The notes under the pieces were generated by a model. It saw nothing but the letters and a program-made list of their open reading frames with translations, was not told the origin of the DNA and did not search any database. Below, one piece after another: positions 61,101-64,000 of a stretch of DNA of 64,000 nt. Source of the DNA: Lathyrus oleraceus. Its lineage: Eukaryota > Streptophyta > Magnoliopsida > Fabales > Fabaceae. The stretch is taken from NCBI RefSeq assembly GCF_024323335.1, contig NC_066584.1:429822319-429886318 (forward strand), written 5' to 3'. Every line of letters starts with the position of its first letter. The stretch's first letter is position 1. The position numbers and the translations under genes were made by a program.

Positions 61101-61661
61101 ATCTTTTGGGCTAGCTTTATTCAAATCTCTGTAATCAACGCACATACGGACTTTTCCGTCCTTTTTAGGAACAGGCACAATATTGGCCACCCATTGAGGA
61201 TATGTAGAAGTCACCAGAAACCCCGCATCAATTTGCTTCTGAACTTCCTCTTTGATCTTCACTGCCATATCTGGATGAGTTCTTCTGAGCTTCTGCTTCA
61301 CAGGCACGCACTCAGGCTTCAAAGGCAGGAAATGTTGCACAATATCTGTATCTAAACCTGGCATGTCTTCATAGGACCAAGCAAAGATATCTGAATATTC
61401 TCGTAGCAAGCTGATCAAATCTTCCTTAACAGACCCTTCAAGAAGTGCCCCAATCTTCACCAGGCGAACACAATCCTCAGACCCCAAGTTGACTGTTTCT
61501 AAGTCTTCGAGATGCGGCTGAATGATCTTCTCTTCGTGCTCAAGGAGACGGGTGATCTCATCAGGAATCTCTTCAACGTCATCTTCTTCTGCCTCAAATA
61601 CAGGGAATTCAAAATTGGGAGATGGCGTTGGATCATTATGTTCAATGGGTTTTAGGATCAA
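58200..61661 (-). CDS. Ogre-2 pol: reverse transcriptase, two RNase H domains, integrase
   Basis: An uninterrupted 1153-codon frame. Residues about 120-315 are reverse transcriptase with FSFMD (D211) and YVDD (273-276). About 400-540 is the RT-linked RNase H region. About 577-702 is a second RNase H with candidate acids D584, E622, D646 and D696, as in the Tat/Ogre lineage. Integrase follows: HHCC-like finger (H804, H811, C842, C845) and core D874, D935, E971, the last two separated by 35 residues (DD35E), then a GPY/F module (GPY 1116-1118). No chromodomain is present. The listed first codon is TTG; true translation most likely enters by splicing from gag-protease, not from this codon. All key residues are present, so it may be active. 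Confidence 0.93.
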   Translation of the reverse strand: MILKPIEHNDPTPSPNFEFPVFEAEEDDVEEIPDEITRLLEHEEKIIQPHLEDLETVNLGSEDCVRLVKIGALLEGSVKEDLISLLREYSDIFAWSYEDMPGLDTDIVQHFLPLKPECVPVKQKLRRTHPDMAVKIKEEVQKQIDAGFLVTSTYPQWVANIVPVPKKDGKVRMCVDYRDLNKASPKDDFPLPHIDMLVDNTAKFKVFSFMDVFSGYNQIKMAPEDMEKTTFITPWGTFCYRVMPFGLKNAGATYQRAMTTLFHDMMHKEIEVYVDDMIAKSRTEVEHIEHLLKLFQRLRKFKLRLNPNKCTFGVRFGKLLGFVVSERGIEVDPAKVKAIQEMPAPKTEKQVRGFLGRLNYISRFISHMTATCAPIFKLLRKDQSHDWTEDCQKAFDSIKDYLSEPPILSPPVEGRPLIMYLTVLEDSMGCVLGQQDESGKKEFAIYYLSKKFTDCESRYSTLEKTCCALAWAAKRLRQYMINHTTWLISRMDPIKYIFEKPALTGRIARWQMLLSEYDIEYRAQKAIKGSILADHLAHQPIEDHQSVQYDFPDEEILYLKMKDCDEPTLDEGPEPGSRWTMVFDGAVNQYGNGIGAVIINPQGSHIPFTARLTFKCTNNMAEYEACIMGLEECIDLRIKYLDVYGDSALVVNQIKGEWETNQPSLIPYRDYARRISTFFTEVEFYHIPREDNRMADALATLASMIVVRWWNDVPNITVMRLDRPAHIFAIEEVKDDKPWYFDIKNFLQNQVYPPGASVKDRKTLRRLSGSFYLSGEVLYKRNFDMVLLRCVGRHEANLLMTEVHEGSFGTHSNGHAMAKKMLRAGYYWLTMESDCCKYVKKCHKCQIYADKIHIPPTLLNVISSPWPFSMWGIDMIGMIEPKASNGHRFILVAIDYFTKWVEAASYANVTRQVVVKFIKNQLICRYGVPERIITDNGSNLNNKMMDELCAEFKIAHHNSSPYRPKMNGAVEAANKNIKRIIQKMTVTYKDWHEMLPFALHGYRTSVRTSTGATPFSLVYGMEVVLPVEVEIPSMRVLMEAKLTDAEWIQSRYDQLNLIEEKRIAAMCHGQLYQQRMKKAFDKKVKPCVFREGDLVLKKVLSFAPDSRGKWAPNYEGPYVVKRAVSGGALMLATMDGEDFTRPVNSDAVKRYFA

Positions 61662-61662
61662 C

Positions 61663-61935
61663 CTGCATAATGATTTTGGTTAAGGAAAAACTTCAGCATT
61701 TAAACAAGCAAATCATTATGCAGATGAAAAATGTTTGCTTTTATTTTTCTTGTTTTTATGGTTTTTTGTGATCACTGATTTCATAAAGAAAAGCAAAAAG
61801 TGAAAACAAAGGAAAAACAAATGTTTAACAATGCAAAAATTGAATGAAAACATCATTGTATATATGCTTTGCCAACAATGTCATCACTTCTCCTTTTGGC
61901 ATGGGAGAAGGGTTTTAAACAAAATGAACAATTAC
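61663..61935 (-). other. Ogre-2 intron between protease and pol frames
   Basis: On the minus strand a GTAATTG donor starts at 61935, overlapping the stop codon of the upstream frame, and a TTATGCAG acceptor ends at 61663. Removing 273 bases leaves two bases of a codon upstream and one downstream, so the gag-protease frame continues into pol without a stop. Ogre elements are known to have a spliced intron here. The exact sites are my reading, not tested. Confidence 0.7.
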
Positions 61936-64000
61936 TCTGATCTATGGATGACTGTAGGAACATCTACAGCGACCCAATTGTGGCAGACACCACCAGGAAT
62001 AACAAAATTGTTCAAGTCTTCTGCATCTTCTTCTTCAATGATAGCAGCAACTTCCTCTTCTTCAGGTTGATCAGCATGGATGAATCCTCCACTGGTGAAC
62101 AGACCTTGCTCATTGCATGCCCCAGAACCATAGCCAATGCCAGCCCGGGATCGGTTATCTTCAAGTTCAAGCACTTTCCCTAATCCAGCAACTGCACCAC
62201 ATTCAATGGCCAGCTTTGCATCTCGGTAGGAAGTGAATGAAGGAGACTTCTTCTCGATTGGTTTATCAATAGATAAAGCTTGGAATTGAGTTCCAACTTC
62301 ATCCTCTGCATCAATGTACGAGAAAGAAGACAGATGGCTAACCAGGAGAGCCTTTTCTCCCCCTACTACAACCAGTTTCTTGTTTTTGACAAACTTCAGC
62401 TTCTGGTGTAGGGTGGATGTCACGGCGCCAGCCTCATGAATCCATGGTCTGCCTAAGAGACAGCTGTATGATGGGTGGATATCCATTACTTGGAAAGTAA
62501 CCTGGAAATCACTTGGTCCTATCTTGATTGGGAGATCGACTTCCCCAATCACGGTCTTGCGCGACCCATCAAAAGCTTTCACAACAACCCCACTCTGCCT
62601 CATAGGAGGACCTTGATATGACAGACGAGAGAGTGTGGATTTTGGCAATACATTAAGAGAAGATCCAGTGTCCACCAACACATTGGACATTGCATCAGAT
62701 TTGCAATTCATGGAGATATGTAGAGCCATGTTGTGGTCTCTTCCCTCCTCGGGGAGATCAGCGTCACAAAAGCTCAAAGTGTTGCAAGCGGTAATGTTTG
62801 CAACAATGCTATCAAATTGTTCAAGGGTGACGTCATGATCGACATACGCCAGGTCCAAGACTTTCTGCAGAGACTCCCTGTGGGGTTCTGAATTCAGCAA
62901 TAGAGAAAGAATAGAAATCTTGGATGGTGTGTGTAGAAGCTGGTCTACAATGTTGTACTCACTCTTTCTGATGAGCCTCAGCATCTCATCAGATTCTTCA
63001 TCAACAATGCCACTTGGGCCAACCGAAGAAACGGGAGTCTTTTGTACAGATGAGGAGGGTTTGGCAACATCAAGTGCCGGATTCTGAACATTCACAGCGG
63101 TCCCCACAGGGCGCTCAACAGATTCAGAAGCAACAGGGGCTTTAGCAGGTGCGGAAAACACACGACCACTTCGGGTCAACCCACTGACATCAGCAATATT
63201 AGTTACGGAAGTGGAAGGTAAAGGTACTTCGACCCCATCCTGAACAGCAACAGGATTGTACCGAAAAGGTACGGCTCGATCAGATGAATAAGGCACAGGG
63301 CCTGCTGGCTTGATAATCAAAGAAGGGGAAGCCTTCGACTTGTTGCTATTGTAGCGAATAACGACGGGCTCAGGCAACTTGAACACTGGTGATATGACAT
63401 TCACTTCAGGTTCGACTTCATCAACATTGCGATTCTGGAGAATCTCAATGGTACCCTCATTTAACAACTTCTGAAGTTCTCGGCGGACCTGATCGCAACC
63501 CAAGCGATTAACCGAACAGACGCGGCACTTGTCGTGGTTATGCTCCAAATAACTGTGCTGACACAGCATCTTATGTAAATCAACCAACGACTGCCTGATG
63601 TGGCTGATGTATTTAACCTTGCACTTCCCAAGGTCCTCCTGGATCATGTTCACGGATTTCCCATGCGACGGCAATGGGTTCTTGGTGACGTTTGGGCTGG
63701 AGTCTTCAAAACTCAGAATTCCACTTCTCATAAGGTCTTGAACCTTAGTCTTCAGCGGGAAACAATTTTCAACGTTGTGGCCCGGAGCACCGGAATGGTA
63801 GATACAATGCTGGTCTGGTTTGTACCACCATTGAGGGTTTGCAGGAATAGCAGGAGGATCCCTGGGAGAAACCAATTTCCTCTCCAACAAGGAGGGATAA
63901 AGCTCTGCATATGTCATAGGAGTTGGATCGAAGCTGATCTTCTTCCTATCATAATTCATGTTAGCTTGATTGGTTGTACTTCCACGAGGCTGGTAAGCCT
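61932..64000 (-). CDS. Ogre-2 gag C-terminus and aspartic protease (5' end outside window)
   Basis: An open frame of at least 675 codons that stays open to the window edge, so the Met at 63959 is internal. Near its start in view lie MTYAELYPSLLERKLV and the knuckle-like CIYHSGAPGHNVENC (C52, H55, H61, C66 counted from that Met), the C-terminal signature of Ogre gag. A disordered Pro/Ser/Val linker (about 180-320) follows. The protease has the catalytic D-T-G at 430-432 within LVDTGSSLNVLP and a later SCLLGRPW at 499-506 near the flap/dimer region. The C-terminus is acidic (630-650). The protein should provide particle and maturation functions; downstream pol is joined by splicing. Confidence 0.9.
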   Translation of the reverse strand, partial: AYQPRGSTTNQANMNYDRKKISFDPTPMTYAELYPSLLERKLVSPRDPPAIPANPQWWYKPDQHCIYHSGAPGHNVENCFPLKTKVQDLMRSGILSFEDSSPNVTKNPLPSHGKSVNMIQEDLGKCKVKYISHIRQSLVDLHKMLCQHSYLEHNHDKCRVCSVNRLGCDQVRRELQKLLNEGTIEILQNRNVDEVEPEVNVISPVFKLPEPVVIRYNSNKSKASPSLIIKPAGPVPYSSDRAVPFRYNPVAVQDGVEVPLPSTSVTNIADVSGLTRSGRVFSAPAKAPVASESVERPVGTAVNVQNPALDVAKPSSSVQKTPVSSVGPSGIVDEESDEMLRLIRKSEYNIVDQLLHTPSKISILSLLLNSEPHRESLQKVLDLAYVDHDVTLEQFDSIVANITACNTLSFCDADLPEEGRDHNMALHISMNCKSDAMSNVLVDTGSSLNVLPKSTLSRLSYQGPPMRQSGVVVKAFDGSRKTVIGEVDLPIKIGPSDFQVTFQVMDIHPSYSCLLGRPWIHEAGAVTSTLHQKLKFVKNKKLVVVGGEKALLVSHLSSFSYIDAEDEVGTQFQALSIDKPIEKKSPSFTSYRDAKLAIECGAVAGLGKVLELEDNRSRAGIGYGSGACNEQGLFTSGGFIHADQPEEEEVAAIIEEEDAEDLNNFVIPGGVCHNWVAVDVPTVIHRSE

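Larger units (their letters stand above)
47341..64000 (-). mobile_element. Ogre-2: Ogre-type retrotransposon, potentially autonomous, cut by window edge
   Basis: Minus-strand order is gag-protease, intron, pol, long 3' UTR with tandem repeats, polypurine tract, 3' LTR. The 5' LTR, leader and gag N-terminus lie outside the window. The five bases next to the LTR are CAAGG (47336-47340), expected again at the far end. Coding regions in view have no stops. Confidence 0.9.

Overview
The window looks like nuclear DNA of a legume, most likely of the tribe Fabeae (pea, vetch, lentil, Lathyrus group). The evidence is the dominance of giant Ogre-type Ty3/gypsy (Tat lineage) retrotransposons with LTRs of about 5 kb, the Arg-tRNA-like primer site, the pro-pol intron and the repeat-rich 3' untranslated regions. 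The genus assignment is inference. I see one conventional host gene: a six-exon GPN1-type GPN-loop GTPase (minus strand, 10359-12796), whose exons splice to an uninterrupted 398-codon reading frame. Nearly everything else is transposable-element sequence.

Region by region. 1-270: Ty1/copia polyprotein remnant. About 690-3330: a decayed Mutator-like (MULE) transposase gene (minus) that also carries an OTU-like cysteine-protease domain, set in sequence with palindromic ATGCAT-centred motifs and holding a nested Sirevirus-like solo LTR (about 3675-4666) and an unclassified GC-patterned insertion (about 4885-5700). 6021-8999: a second MULE, an internally deleted derivative with long terminal inverted repeats. 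9000-10290: AT-rich sequence. 10359-12796: GPN1. 13800-15573: remnant of a plant mobile domain (PMD) gene, cut at its 5' end by a Ty1/copia LTR (15574-15914 continuing at 33634-34946). That LTR is itself split by a complete, young Ogre-type element (Ogre-1, 15915-33628, target duplication CAATC).

Ogre-1 has nearly identical LTRs of about 4.84 kb and a 430-codon gag-derived frame, but its protease, RT, RNase H and integrase are deleted or broken, so it must have moved with enzymes supplied in trans. 34947-35830: degenerate copia pol (minus). About 35840-37280: degenerate plus-strand sequence resembling the envelope-like ORF of plant retroelements. 37514-47340: an old, diverged Ogre-type element (Ogre-3, plus) with tandemly duplicated LTR segments, primer site, a repeated leader and the start of gag. 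Its gag is cut at 47340/47341 by a third element.

47341-64000: Ogre-2 on the minus strand, entering from its 3' LTR (47341-52982), then a 5.2-kb 3' UTR with 292-bp tandem repeats, an intact 1153-codon pol (58200-61661), a 273-bp intron whose removal keeps frame, and a gag-protease frame that runs off the right edge. Ogre-2 looks potentially autonomous within the part seen.

I found no evidence for a novel defence, metabolic or RNA system. The most interesting material is structural: the nested insertion series, the gag-only Ogre-1 with recent mobility, the OTU-bearing MULE, PBS-like sequence inside the LTR ends, a 29-base block identical between two different LTR families, and satellite-like repeats growing inside 3' UTRs.
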